A DNA stretch of 64,000 bases, from assembly GCA_002900995.3 (NCBI GenBank), contig CM035312.1, positions 3,306,602-3,370,601 of the forward strand, read 5' to 3'. Under the pieces are notes generated by a model. The model worked only from the letters and a program-made list of their open reading frames with translations. It ran no database searches and was not told where the DNA came from. A program made the position numbers and the translations under genes. Positions 10,891 through 22,674 of this stretch are shown here, piece after piece (positions within the stretch are counted from its first letter, which is position 1; every line of letters begins with the position of its first letter). This DNA is from Ganoderma boninense (Eukaryota; Basidiomycota; Agaricomycetes; Polyporales; Polyporaceae).

Positions 10891-12030
10891 TGTTGGGAGA
10901 ACAATGGAGACGCAGCACGCTAAAAGAGCAGAGGAGACTGTTGGAGAACGTCGATGGTGGTGGCACCAGCGTGAGTCCGGTGGATTGAACGCGTCGACGC
11001 TCAACACGATTTAGGGCGTCTACAGTTTCCTGCGCCCGGGCCGAACGCCGGGATCATCCAGGCCACAACTCCCGGCCGGGCCCTCCGTCGCATCCTGCTC
11101 CTCGCAGTACTCGTCGAGCTTGCATTTGAATATGCGCCAGCATTGGAGGACGCCAAGGAGACTCAGATCTCGCTCCCGCCTTTCCACTCGCGAAGTTTGT
11201 GGACGGCCACCGCGACCGGGCCACCTCCTCATTTCAAACCACTCAGAGTCCGGACTCACGACGTGTACCAGTATGTGGCGGTCAAGATTGAAGGTAGAGG
11301 ACATCGATCTCCATAGGACAGGATGAACTGGAAGTCGCTCACCATAGACTCGCTCCCAGAGAATGAGAGATGTCGTGCGTTCTGACAATTTCCGGCTTAA
11401 TTTACTGGGCCATGACTGACAAGCGGACGAATTTCGTCGCAGCGTACTCACGGATGCATGCATATGGTCAACTATCATCCCTTCCGCCGTCATTCAGACC
11501 GGGCGCATTGCGTTGTCATCTTTCAGGACCCACAGCGTCAAGTTACGGTGACATTCGTGCGGGCGTCGCATCCACTGGCAGGGCCAGTGACTGCCGTTGG
11601 CCTGAACGGGCGAGAATTGTGGCTTGTATTGTACCGCCGCGGTACACATGCCGGAGCAGGCAGGTGCGTGTCGTTGCCGAGCGCAAGTGCTGAAGCGTTG
11701 AAGTAGACTAGGGGTGAACGATGAGAGTGGGTACGCTCACGACTAGAAGCCCTTGTCCCTGATCATGAGTGGTTGGTATTAGGGTAATAGGAGGCTCGGC
11801 ATCATCAACCTGAGAACACAGCATGTTTCACCATGTCCGCGCAGCAATCCTAGCCGATGATATAGAATGACCCAGAAGAACGATTTTACGTGCAGTCGTG
11901 GTGGTGGCGATACAAGTAGATTGTAGGTGGCTCCATATAAAGCTATGAATACAGAGTGAAAAGAAAAGCAGTGGCGAGAGGAGGACAAGCACGTAGTGAC
12001 GAGACCCTCGGAGGGCGATGATCTAGTCTT
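10891..12030. other. Spacer between tandem copies 1 and 2
   Basis: The 10891-11160 part resembles the region upstream of copy 2 (12814-13075): both contain a CACCATCGACG block, a GGGCCGAACG/GGGCCGAACAG block and AGCATTGGAGGA, showing that the unit was duplicated with its 5' flank. Frames such as 11458-11706 (+) and 11020-11493 (-) have no recognisable homology and are not called. Confidence 0.5.
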
Positions 12031-12813
12031 CTAAAACTGTGGAGTGGCATTACAGACTCGTCAGTCACTTCGCCCAACTATCACGGTGGAAAGTGTGCCA
12101 GAAACACTCACAGACAGTCTGCGATCGAGGTACCACATCGCCTCGCAGCCCTTCGGATACCCAATGTCGTCCAGCAAGTCGATGATAAACTCCCACATCT
12201 CCTCCGTCACGCGTGGGATCTCGTGGTTGCTGAAGAATGTGAGCAGGGGCTCCCGTGCATCCCAGACCTGATGGAGGTGCATCGTGAAGCCAGACTGGTC
12301 CTCGAACCACTTTACCAGCTTCGGCCACGTGCCGAACACGTCGAGGTCCCCAGCCTTGACATTCAAGTTGTCCTCCTCCATGTAAACCGCGACGCGGACG
12401 CGCTGGGAATACGCGAAGATCATGCCGGGGTAGAAGGGCACCCCATACCAGCACAGCGGGAGCTTCCGGGGGTCGTCGACGTCGACATCGAGGGGGTCGA
12501 GCCACGGCGGAATAACGGGATGCGGGAGCGCATTCCTGACCAGCTTACTCTAGAGCGTGCCAGTCAGCGGATACTCAGCGACTGGCAGACAGAGGGGAGA
12601 CTGAAGACTGACGCCCCATACAAAATTCCGCAGGGGCAGTTCGCGTGAATTCGAAGGCCCCACGGGGACGTTGGGTGGTCCGGCGGCTTCGGGCGGCGTT
12701 GGTGACGAGTTGCTGGAGCTTGGACCGTCGGGATCGAGGACTCTGTTGATGAGATCCACTAACGGCGGGACAGGCTTTCCGTCTATGCTGGACAAGGTCA
12801 CATACGAAGACAT
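12031..12813 (-). CDS. Unrecognised fungal protein, tandem family copy 2
   Basis: Model: complement(join(12031..12036,12112..12549,12613..12813)), 214 residues. The gene structure matches copy 1: exon 1 starts MSSYVTLSSIDGKPVPPLVD and ends LRNFVWG; exon 2 is exactly 438 nt, starts SKLVRNALPHPVIP and ends WYLDRRLS; exon 3 is Phe plus stop. The donor of the last intron is the strong GTGAGT. The Ser/Pro/Gly-rich linker (SSSNSSPTPPEAAGPPN) in exon 1 is the least conserved part. The frame is fully open, so this copy is likely functional. Function is unknown. Confidence 0.72.
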
Positions 12814-13716
12814 TGTTAAGAAGACGGTGCGACACGCTGAGGGAGAGATCCCAGGAGACTGTTGGAGACCGTCGATGGTGGTGTTGAAGGAAGTTGTCGG
12901 AACTTGGTTCCAGCGAAGCTGGTTAGACGCGCACAGCGGACGGGCCCGGGCCGAACAGACGCCGCGCGGCATGGCGTGGTACATGATACCGTGTAATAGG
13001 TGAAGCAACTCCTTCCGTCGCCTTAAGGTCGAGCTCCAAATTGGATTCAGAATCATCGCTAGCATTGGAGGATGCAGAACACCTGTCATACAAGCGCAGC
13101 CCGGCTCCTTCGAAGTGACCACCGTACACGCAGTCACCCCAAGAGCGTGGTTGTCAAGATTGACGCTTGAAGCTTGAAGATGCGGGAGGATGTCGATGCT
13201 GAATGGAGCACGGAACTAAGTAGAGAAAAGGCTCCTGCTCGGGGCATGCATATGACTGACTAGCCACACCCGAGTCGGTCGCGGTACGCATCCCGCCACG
13301 ACTCATCAGCTTCCTCCCCTAGGACCCATTCCCGGCTGTCGCGACCCGACTCGGACGTGATGGCATGCAGTGTTGGATGAACGTTGTCACCTTTGGAGGA
13401 TTGACCCCCCTCCCCCCTAGCATCAGCGCGAGCGTCATGTCTCGTCGCGCGCGCCGCATCCGGGCGACAGTCGTCCGAGTCGGGGCGCCGCGACCAAACT
13501 GCGGTGCGCACTTGGGAGCAGGTACGCGTCATCGTCGAGGACGAGCGGTAGGAGTTCGTCATGTCACAACAGTCGTACGTACGTAGATGGTAACAACAGA
13601 CGATCCTAACGTGGGGCACGCAGGAGGAGCCGGAAGGGACGCTGTGAAGCGCAGGGGTGGTAAATGTAAACAGCGGTGAAAGCAAGACAAACACGCGGGT
13701 ATCATAATCCAGTTTC
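12814..13716. other. Spacer between tandem copies 2 and 3
   Basis: It holds the duplicated 5' flank of copy 2 and otherwise no supported gene. Around 13260-13560 several GC-rich frames overlap on both strands without homology. Confidence 0.45.
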
Positions 13717-14495
13717 CTAAAACTGTCGGGTATTTGAGCTCATCAGTCATGCAGCGACGGTAAGCATGAAAAGTCAAAAGACGCACATCCAACCTGCGAT
13801 CGAGGTACCACGTCGGCTTACACTCCTCGGGATAGTCCATATCGTCCAGCAAATCCGCGATGAACATCCACATGTCCTCCGTGACGCCCATCATCTCGTG
13901 GTTGTTGAAGAACGTGAGGAGAGGGTTTGCGTTCGTCCCAGACTGGGTGCAGGTGCATCTCAAGGCCCGACTGTTCTTTGATCCAGTCGACCAGCTTCGG
14001 CCACGTCCCGTACGCGTCGAGGTCGCCCGGCTTGAGGCCCAGGTTCTCGCGCTTCATGTAGACGGCGATGCGGATGCGCCGCGCGTATTCGAAGACGGTC
14101 TCGAAGTGGAACGGGACCCCGTACCAGCACAGCGGGAGCTTCCGTGGATCATCGACGTCGACGTAGAGGGGGTCGAGCCATGCGGGAATAGTGGGGTGCG
14201 GGAGCACATTCCTGACCAGCTTACTCTAGGGAGTGCCAGTCAGAGTCAGCGGATACTCAGCGACTGGCAGACAGAAGGAAGAGTGAAGACTGACGCCCCA
14301 TACAAAACTCCGCAGGGGCAGTTTGAGCGAATCCGAAGGTCCCGCGGGGACGTTGGGTGGTCCGGCGGCCTCGGGCAGAGGTGGTGACGAGTTGCTGGAG
14401 CTTGGGCCGTCGGGATCGAGGACTCTGTTGATGAGGTCTACCAACGGCGGGACAGGTTTTCCGTCTTGACCTAACGCCGTCACATACGACGCCAT
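13717..14495 (-). pseudogene. Tandem family copy 3, frameshifted
   Basis: It has the same three-exon layout (14295..14495, 13787..14225, 13717..13722), with intact splice sites and the two-codon last exon, but exon 2 is 439 nt instead of 438. The extra base lies within 13921-13930. Before it the protein reads HLHPVWDERK in register with copies 1 and 2; after it the register NPLLTFFNNHEMMGVTEDMW continues one frame over, down to WYLDRRLD. Everything else is preserved, so the lesion is either recent or a base-call error. An ATG two codons upstream (14501) is an alternative start; 14495 aligns with the other copies. Confidence 0.7.
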
Positions 14496-14870
14496 CTGCA
14501 TTTGGGGGAGGGGGGGGGAGAACTGACGGTGGTGGTGGTTCAACTTGAACGCGAAAGGCGCTCAGTTCGATGGAGGGCGTCTACCGCCAGCAACGGCCCG
14601 GTGCTGCCGCTCAGCGCTCAGCATCAAGGGGATGGTCCTCAGCGTGTCCATCCCCCCTCTGTTCCAGGCAACCATGTCGTATTGTATCAAGCTCCAACTC
14701 CTCTGGCTCGCCTCATGAACGTCCTCGAGGGAAACTCACTGGATGCGACTTGTGAGGGTCGGGACATTCTCATCCTTCGCCGCAACGTCTAATATTCCCA
14801 TACAAAAAATCGTTGCCACCCTAGCCTCGTTCTGGTTACCTAACGCCGCGGCATATAGCACGTTTGCGCA
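14496..14870. other. Intergenic, no gene seen
   Basis: Contains a G-run at 14505-14519 upstream of tandem copy 3 and the 3' flank of the P450 gene. Confidence 0.5.
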
Positions 14871-17077
14871 TCAGCTTGAACTCGCCGCCCCCCGGCGTTT
14901 CCTGAAAAGCACCTGCGCAGTGACAGACGGGACGACGTTCGTGCCGTAGAAAAGATTCGGGGGCCGTGTGCCGTCCCCGCCGAGCTTGAAGTCGTAGTTG
15001 AGGATGACGTACGCGAGCAGCGCCTTGAGCTCGTTCGCCGCGAAGAACCGTCCCGGGCTGCGTGGCCTTGAGGACCCAGGTCAACGGACGAGGGAGGGAG
15101 GGGATGCTTACCAGGCATGCTTTCCGTGGCCGAAGGAGATGAAGTCGTTGGACGTGTTCACGAACTGGTGCTTCAGGCCCTCCCCCTCGCCCTTGCGCAT
15201 CCTCTCGAACCGGAACGCGTCGAACGCCTCCGGGTCCGCGTACTTCGCGCCGTCGTGGTGCATCGGGCGCGCGGCCGTGACGAGCACCGTGCCCTTCGGG
15301 ATGAACGACCCGTCGCTCAGCGTGATGTCCTTCACGGTCTTTCGCGTGAGGCCGACTGGGGGAGGGCGCAGGTCGAGTCAGTCGCTGGTGCTGATACTAT
15401 TCCTTACGGTCTGGCCTAGATGAATTCGGAGAGGAGGAGGGAGGTGGCACGCACTGATGGAGATTCCGTGGTAGCGCGAGGACTCCCTGAACAGGCTGTC
15501 GAGCTTCCACATCTTAGCTATCGCCCCCTTTGTCCAGCCCTCTGTGGCGACGATCGCCTCGATCTCTTCTCGGAGCGGTTCAATGTACTCGGGCGCTGCT
15601 GCGAGATCGTAGAGCACATGCGTGATGTTCTGACGGAGAGAATTAAGTCTCAGCTCTGCTCTTACGGACGCGAGAGATATGGTTGCGCACGGTAGAGGAC
15701 GTGTGGATGGCTGCGAAGTTGACGAGGAATATCCGTTCGACGATGCTGGTGTCAGAGTGGCCCCGGCGCACAGCTTCGTCGATGATCCACTGCAGCACGT
15801 CGTTCTTCATGCAACCCGTGAGCGGCGAACATAGGTCGTCGATGCGAGGAGAACAGAACATACAGGCTTGTCCGACCAGTCCTCCCCCAGGGCCTTCATG
15901 TGGGCTCTTCTCTCGTCGATGCAGGGTTTGATGTGCTTCATCGCTTGATCCATAGTCCGCCGCGCGTTGCTGACCAGACGACCTACAATACTGATTCAGC
16001 AGTCAGCGAATGGCGCCTGCTCTACGGCGTCGGGCTCACCTCTTCAAAAACGGTGGAGTGATGCTCATGACTACTGTATCCTTCATCACGTCTAACGTGA
16101 ACCGAAGGGGTAACGCCAGGAACTCCTCGCTGCGACCTGCCGAAATACCCATTAGCGATTCAGGCGGTTGATAACTCTCCAGATCGACGCACAGAGTGGA
16201 AGCCCGACAAAGACGCGGTTGCTGGCCCTCGCGACGATCTTCTGCATCGTCGTCATCACGTTCACCGCGGTCCATTCTATCCGTTCGTACACGAAAACGC
16301 ATGAAGGGCCGTACGCAGGGACAGACATAGCGAGAGAGCTCACCATGGCCTTTGGTGGGGATGTAATCCTGCACAGAGACCGCCAACTCCTCCGTGAGGT
16401 CCGGAAGGACAGTCGGGAGCATGCGCGTCAGCTTCTCCTTGATGATCCCGACGTGGTACGGGTCGCTCAGCGCCTCGTGCCCGACGGTGTGCTTCATATG
16501 GACGACCTGGCAAAAGGAAGGCGGAACGGCAGCCACTGTCAGTCAGTCGACTCGCCGACGTCCCCCGCGACGCAGCGCTGCTTGCGCACCTCCTCGATCC
16601 CCTCGAGGAACGACACCTCGTGGTCGGGCCGCCGCATGAGCTCGTCGACCATGCTCGTCCCGCACACCACGACGAGCCACTGGTCGAACAGCGCGATCTT
16701 GAACGTCGAGCCCTGATACTAGTACGCCCGCCAGCCGGGGTAAGTAGAAGCTGATACCTGAGTCGTCATGGTCAGTTGTGGAGATCGACATCAGCCGCAC
16801 CTTCTGGTAGCCCTCCTGGAGCAGCTCCTTCCCGTTGCGCAGGAAGTTGAGCCAGGCCAGGATCGACAGGCCTGGGGCGTCCGATCCCCCAACGGTCGGA
16901 ATGGCGCTGAGCTGTCCGTGTCCGGGAGCTCGAGGTCAGCGGCGCACGCGAACATCGTGTCTTCGTCTCCCTGAGCGCGCTCACCGGGTTTGTCTTCCAC
17001 CGTACGACACAAAACGCGACGAAGATGGCGACGCCGGCGAGAATCAGGGCATAGGGTTCTTCCAACGTCGTCGACAT
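14871..17077 (-). CDS. Cytochrome P450 monooxygenase A
   Basis: Eleven exons were traced, about 510 residues. It starts MSTTLEEPYALILAGVAIFV, an N-terminal membrane anchor for the ER. Exon bounds include 16985..17077, 16801..16911, 16590..16712, 16344..16506, 16193..16276, 15691..15804, 15455..15629, 15112..15355 and 14871..15057; two more lie at about 16038-16136 and 15863-15990. Recognisable parts are VHMKHTVGHEAL, NRVFVGLPLC, the I-helix region VNFAAIHTSST, the ESSR K-helix motif (E-x-x-R), the PMHHDGAKYADPEAFDAFRF meander, and the haem loop FISFGHGKHACPGRFFAANE. The last intron splits the haem-ligand Cys codon. The FGHGKHACPGRFFAANELK form resembles fungal ent-kaurene-oxidase-like and CYP512-type P450s; the family assignment is tentative and the substrate unknown. 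Confidence 0.85.
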
Positions 17078-18533
17078 GGTGGCGCCGTGCAGATCGCGCC
17101 CGAAGAAATCGGTGGGAGACGAAAACGAAATGGGCCAAGATATATGTACATCTCGCCGTCGATCATCGGAGTCTTGGGAGGCGTCGGAGCCTCAGGATGT
17201 AGTCGGAGTCTTGGGTTGCGTGCCGTCCTAATTTGCACATGTCGAATGTCGCCGTGATCCTAGTTACGCGCGTGAAGACCCGCGTGTCCAACTAGGTGGA
17301 CGCCTTGTCCCCAACAAGGCGGGAAACCTTGCTGCACATGGAAAGGAAAATGTATCCTGAACGACACTTGTCAAGCAGCAAGCGGAGGGGAAGCAAGAGG
17401 CTCACTGACAGGTAAACGCCGTGTCGAACATACATAGACCCGCAGGTGAACGATAGCTATCCATGGTCCCATGCACGCATACATCGTTGACTCGACGACG
17501 GTCGATGGCACGATGTGGTGGTCCATGCACGTCTTCCCGTACTCGCGTTGGCTACCGATGCCAAAACTCCGGTTTATTCGTGCTCCGCATCGCTGTCCGT
17601 CGGAGTCGGAATACGGTCAACCCATGCGCTAGATTAACTTCCATTCTTCGAAACTTGGGGGAACAAAGATTTTACTGGAAATCTCCCCCAGAGACTCTTA
17701 AACACTGGGATAGTGCACTAGACAGGACGTGAACTCACCAAAAGCCGCGATGTCGAACCCGCCTCCGACAACCCGCTCTTCTGCTGCCTCAGGTGGTCCC
17801 GTACCACTTACGGCTTCGGAGTGAATTGCAATATTTGTGAACTCCGCTAATTCCTAGGTGGACACCTGTCAGTGACAGCATGCACAAATCCTAACACCCA
17901 CTCTGGGATTTTGACGGAGGGAGAGGGCTGTTCGTTTGCAGGAATGGCCGACTCTGGCCTCCTCTAATCACGAGTGCCGCCGGTTAAGTGGACGTTCTTA
18001 CACGTTGGTATCTACTGTAAGTCTGTGCGAAAGAATGACGCCGCCAATTCGGCTATGTATATGCACTTGTACGGGAGTCTGAGTGCAAGAATTGTTCCGA
18101 GTACAACATGAACACTCACCGCGCTTTCCTTCCGTGATCCCCACCCATTCAGCCCACAGGCCGTAGCATGATAGTATGTGGATGTGGACACATGAAGCAG
18201 AACAGATCTACGAGGCGCGGCATATGTATGGTTAAGGACAAGACTGAAGGAAGAAGAAGCGTCTCAGGCTGGGTTCGGCTGGATTTGCACATGTCGTGGG
18301 CGTCTGTTTCATCCTAACTCGCTGGGAAACATTTGACATGTGTGCCAGCTCCGAAGCATCTATCAGTCACCCGTCGTATACATGGTGTTTTCAGTTTTTG
18401 ATTTTGCGCAGTAGCGTGGGCATGGGATAGTACAACGCAATATGTGGTGGAGGGCGTACAGAGATGCAATGCGGGACGAGAGCACCAAAGCGACATAGAG
18501 ACATGACCGAAGGGGACGAAGAAGAAAAGGAAA
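17078..18533. other. Intergenic, no gene seen
   Basis: Short unsupported frames only. A small hairpin (7-bp arms CGCCTTG/CAAGGCG at 17301-17307 and 17315-17321) is the only structure noticed. Confidence 0.55.
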
Positions 18534-19154
18534 TCAGTCGAACAGACCGAAGCCCTGCATGTCCCATGAGAGTCAGCACTCCCAGCTCGTGGGGCGAGGG
18601 CAGATGCACGCACCATGTCGTCGTCGGACTCCTCCTTCTCCTCCTCCTTCTTCTCCTCCTCCTTGGGTGCCTCGGCGGCAGCGGCACCAGCGCCCGCGCC
18701 CGCTGCTGGTGCAGCTGCGGGGCCGGCACCACCAGCACCGACGTTCGAGAGGAGCTCCTTGACGTCCTTGCCCTCGAGAGCCTTCGAGAGGAGGGACGCC
18801 CAGATGGGCTCGAGCTCAATGGACGCCGCGTTCGTCAGCGCAAGGATTTTCTCGGACTGTATGCATGGTCGCGGGGTGGGTCAGGGACATACGTTCGTAC
18901 GAAGGAAATGCTGGAGGGGGACTAACAGTGATTTCAACACCGTCATCGGCAAGGATGAGGGCGGCGTACGTAGCGGCGAGTTCGACGGTGGCCTGCGTAC
19001 AAGGGGAGGGTGCATGTCAGTCTTCTGTTGATCAGGCAGGCGTTCCAGGTTCATCCACAGGTGTCGCCTTCCATCCAGCCGCCTCCTGGGGTCGACCCAA
19101 CGCAAGAACCACCCGAGCACAACCCTAGTGGCTTCAGGAAACAGTACTGACCAT
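18534..19154 (-). CDS. RPP1: 60S acidic ribosomal protein P1
   Basis: Model: complement(join(18534..18554,18614..18856,18927..18992,19152..19154)), 110 residues, the usual P1 length. The start codon ATG is alone in the first coding exon; the second exon begins [20 protein letters not shown]. The N-terminal dimerisation domain continues as [20 protein letters not shown] and [13 protein letters not shown]. An Ala/Gly/Pro hinge and a Glu/Lys tail follow, and the last small exon supplies GFGLFD, the universal C-terminus that recruits translational GTPases. P1 pairs with P2 on P0 to form the ribosomal stalk. Conservation to the last residue fixes both terminal introns. Confidence 0.95.
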
Positions 19155-19680
19155 TGCGATAGTTTTGAGGGGCCGGGAAGGACGAGCTTGAGGCGATGGG
19201 GAGGGACGGTGCTGGATGAGTGTGCTCCTATCAAGCTTTTCCGAGCCGCTGGGCGGCCTCGCTCCACGTGGCGCCACCTTCCGAATATGGCACTACAGAC
19301 GCCGAGGAACCCGGCTCCGGTTCACGGCCGGCGTTACCGCCTCCGTGACTGGTCTTGACTGGCTCGACTCTGAATGACCCCTTTGACTCTACGTAGCGTC
19401 TCGAAAAAAGCGCATATATATATCGAGTTACCAAGTGGATGGCTTCCTTCAAATATAACATTCATCATGGGCGCCCCGCAACACTCCAAGTACAACCGAG
19501 GTCAGCACGGCAATTTTTGTTTCGACGAAAACCAGCTGTCCATACAACTTGTAAACTTGTAAATACATACAACATACATCTAGCAAAACAAAGAGTCAGG
19601 AAAAGGAACCTCTGTCCGATACACGAAGTCTCGACGGTCACCTTTGTCTACTGAGTTCTTCGCACGTTCCAGGTCGTCGA
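19155..19680. other. 5' region of RPP1 and 3' region of RPI
   Basis: No gene seen; it contains an AT-rich stretch at 19410-19430 (ATATATATA) and the 5' flank of RPP1. Confidence 0.5.
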
Positions 19681-21226
19681 TTAATCATCTACCGCGCTCT
19701 CGTTGCTCGAGACCTTCTCTATACGCCCATCGTGCCACTTGATGGTCACGCTGCCGTCCTGGTTGCCAAAGTACGCAGCCTTGGCCATATGGCAGAACAG
19801 GCCCACCTCAACAATTCCCGTCAGCATCTTGATGCGGGTCAGGAGCTAAGTGAGAGCGCGGAGAGTCAGTCGCAATCAGTCGCTGGATCGAGTCAGCGGC
19901 CGCAGCACGCACAGTGTACGGGTCCTTCATGATCTCTGCGGGGAACGGTGCATCTATGATAAAGTTGCCATTGTCGGAGACGACCGGTCCCGCCTTTGAC
20001 TTGGCCATCCGGAGCGATGCATTCGGGGAGCCGATGAGGTGCAGATTTTGCAGGATCTTCGTGTATGCGAACGGCACGACCTCGATCGGAATGCCTTGGG
20101 GGAACTGCTCGAAGAAGATTGAGTCCTAGTCAAATCAATTGCAGCAGGTGGGCAGCCTTACCGTGGTACCCAGCACAGTTGAGTTCTTGCGGTAGTCCGC
20201 GACGAGGATGAAGCTGATCACAGGATGTTAGGGAACTCGCAAGGCACTCGCATCGGCGTGCACGTACGTGTCAGCAGCCTCCGCAAGGACCTTCTCACGA
20301 AGGTGGCAGCCACCTCCGCCTTTGATGCAGTTCAGGTCGTGGTCGACTCTTTACGTTCCCATCCTAGTCAGCATTTCCGCGAACGATGGATCTCATGCTG
20401 ACACAACTTACTCATCCGCACCGTCGATGGTCACATCGATTTCGGGGTACTGGTCGACGTCCCCCAGGAGCAATTGAGACCTCACGATCAGCTCCTTGGA
20501 CTGGAAGCCTGTAACGTACGCTCCGTCTGAGGAACCGCACCATCGATGAACAGTGACAGGCAACGACGTACCAGTGGGAATAAAGACCCGGTCCTTGTTG
20601 ACCTCCTTCCCCTGCGCGACGATGCGCTCTACCACATAGGGAACAGTCGAGCCTGATTAACCCCGACGGTCAGCGCAGATCGTACCATAACCACAGAGAC
20701 AGCGCCCTACCAGACCCGATGCCGATGACCTTCGTACGCAGATGTGGTGGTTCAACACCAAAAACGCAGACATGAATGCTGGATGTAACGCGCACCTTGT
20801 GTTCAGGCAGTATGTGCCTGTCGACTGCAGTCCAGGCCGCTAAGCGCTTCGCAGCTTCCACAACCGACGTCGGCGTGGGCACTGTCCGTCCATATGGTCG
20901 CAATCGGCGTCAGTGACCAATATATGGATGAACGACCCAGTAGCCGAACATTGAATGCTGAACGTTGAACAGTCTGACCTTTAGGGGGCGACTGGCCCGT
21001 GAGCGTTCCGCGCCGGGGCTGGGGGTATGCGCCATCTGCCGGGGCCCTGCAAGTGCCGGCGACGCCGTGGACAGAATGCAGCGGATGGGGGGCGAGTGTG
21101 CGGGCGACCATGAGCGGCATGTCCAGGACGAAACGAAAAGGGGGCAAAGTCGACTCGTCGTCGAGGAGGAGAGGTCAGAATGACTCACGACAGGTCTGGG
21201 GTGAGCAGTGCTGGGGGGATCGGCAT
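19681..21226 (-). CDS. Ribose-5-phosphate isomerase (type A)
   Basis: Spliced protein: [34 protein letters not shown] (the conserved substrate-phosphate loop), [24 protein letters not shown] (catalytic Asp region), [15 protein letters not shown] (the KGGGG..REK catalytic motif), [23 protein letters not shown], and a C-terminus with [10 protein letters not shown] and the stop at 19681-19683. The enzyme interconverts ribose-5-phosphate and ribulose-5-phosphate in the cytosolic pentose phosphate pathway. The 5' end was traced through a short exon (20979..21046) to an exon ending at 21189; I take the ATG at 21226 ([13 protein letters not shown]). An in-frame ATG at 21373 would add an Arg/His-rich N-terminus. 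At least eight exons. It is divergent from TFB5, which starts at 21567. Confidence 0.88.
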
Positions 21227-21566
21227 CGCGGAGGGTTTCCGTCCCGCTGTGGTCGAGTAGTGCTTGGGGTGGGTGGGTGTGGAGCGGTGGTGCTTATCAA
21301 CGGCGGCGACCAGTGCTCTGCGGATGTCGCAGCGGAGGTGGATGCGGTTGAGAGGAACGTGGGCGATGAGCATAAGGTGGCCCTGTAGGTAACCCAGGCG
21401 TTGTAGCTGTTGCCGTTCCGGGGCCTGAGATCACCGTTCCCCACGGCGCCAACCACGCTCGCCTCTTCCGCTGCCGCCACCATCTCTCTCATCACACATC
21501 TCTTGGCAGTCGCTGCGCGCACACCTAGGAACTGGCTAGCGGAAGCGGAGAGCACAGGCGTAGGAG

Positions 21567-21934
21567 ATGAAGGCCATAAGAGGTGCGTCGTGCGAGAACC
21601 TCGGGATCGACACCGCTCACCGCTGCTTCTCGCCAGGCGTGCTTCTCACCTGGTCAGTGGGACGATTCGCTTCTGATTCCTGAAGCTTCTGGACGCCGAC
21701 GGCCTAATCGCCGGCGCAGCGACTCGGCTGTCAAGCAGATCCTGCTGACGATGAACGAGAAGGAGAGCTTCATCATCGAGGACCTGGACGACCACCATGT
21801 CGTGATCAAGGCGGACGAGGAGTATCGCGTGAGGAGGCAGCTCGAGGCTGAGGTGCGTACACGATGCTCCGAAGATCTTTCGAAGTGCTGAATGACCCCT
21901 GAAGCTCGAGAAGAATACATACAGTCTGGAGTGA
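21567..21934 (+). CDS. TFB5: TFIIH subunit TFB5/GTF2H5 (p8)
   Basis: Model: join(21567..21582,21637..21652,21720..21852,21905..21934), 64 residues, close to family size (about 65-75). It reads MKAIRGVLLTCDSAVKQILL, then FIIEDLDDHHVVI, and ends QLEAELEKNTYSLE. This matches the family pattern K-G-V-L-x-x-C-D-x-x-x-K-Q, F-I-I-x-D-L-D-D-x-H and a C-terminus like NAFSL. TFB5 stabilises TFIIH by binding p52/TFB2 and is needed for nucleotide-excision repair and transcription. The first two coding exons are only 16 nt each, so automated finders may miss the gene. Confidence 0.9.
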
Positions 21935-22674
21935 GGTCAAGCTAGGACGTCCCCCTCGTAGATCGCAGGCTATATGCGCCGCTGCTGTACGTATATGCGA
22001 CCGATTTCAATGAGAATGTGGGTTCCCCACGGCGCCATCACCATAGCCCCCGGTCCTGTCCTCCACATCCAGTTGAGCGGAAGTCAAATGTCGCAGCCTG
22101 CCGGGAGACCCTACAACGCATGGTCCATTGAGGATTTGCAAGATTTGACACAAATCCCAGGTAAGCTTCTGACGCCCTCAAAACTTCATGGCCCATCGAT
22201 ATTTGTGGTGTTCAAACGGTGGTTTTCGCGGGTCGAATCCTCCAGCGTGCGCCGTGCGTGGTGGCTGCCAGAAATCCTGACGCGCGCCTCCCTCGACTCG
22301 GACGGGCCTCTCGAGTTCACCTTGCGCAGTGACGAGCATCCGTCGCGGCTCTCCTCCTGGAATCGCGCGACCCCTGTAGCTGAGGGGATATGTCGGCCTC
22401 AGGGCACGCAAGAGGGTCGCATCTCCCTGCCGCCGTACGCTGCCTGCAGGTAAGATGCGTCCTGGTCTTACTGTCCGTTCCCCTCGCTCACACCGTCGCA
22501 CGCTGACCGGGATTTGACGTCAAGGGCATCGTTGCCCAGTCTCTCAGTATCGAAATTGGCGCCTCCCTGGGAGACACCCCAGATCGGGATTCGGCCGACT
22601 GAAAGCTTCGGCGTCTGCGTTTATCGATAACCTTGCATCCTTCCACGGGGACGAGTTGGTAGGCACTCAGCAAG
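21935..22674. other. Intergenic, no gene supported
   Basis: A frame at 21974-22453 (+) of 159 residues is open but has no recognisable motif, no splice support and GC-driven openness also on the other strand. I do not call it. Confidence 0.45.

Noticed and set aside
17301..17321. Small GC hairpin as a terminator
   Set aside because: Fungal polymerase II genes do not use such terminators; arms of 7 bp are expected by chance in 64 kb.
18615..18670. CTC/TCC microsatellite
   Set aside because: It is the Glu/Lys-rich tail of ribosomal protein P1 on the other strand.
14871..21934. Secondary-metabolite cluster around P450 A
   Set aside because: Neighbours are ribosomal P1, RPI and TFB5; no synthase, transporter or other tailoring enzyme is adjacent.
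21974..22453. 159-codon plus-strand frame between TFB5 and the kinase gene
   Set aside because: No homology signal, and the opposite strand is equally open.
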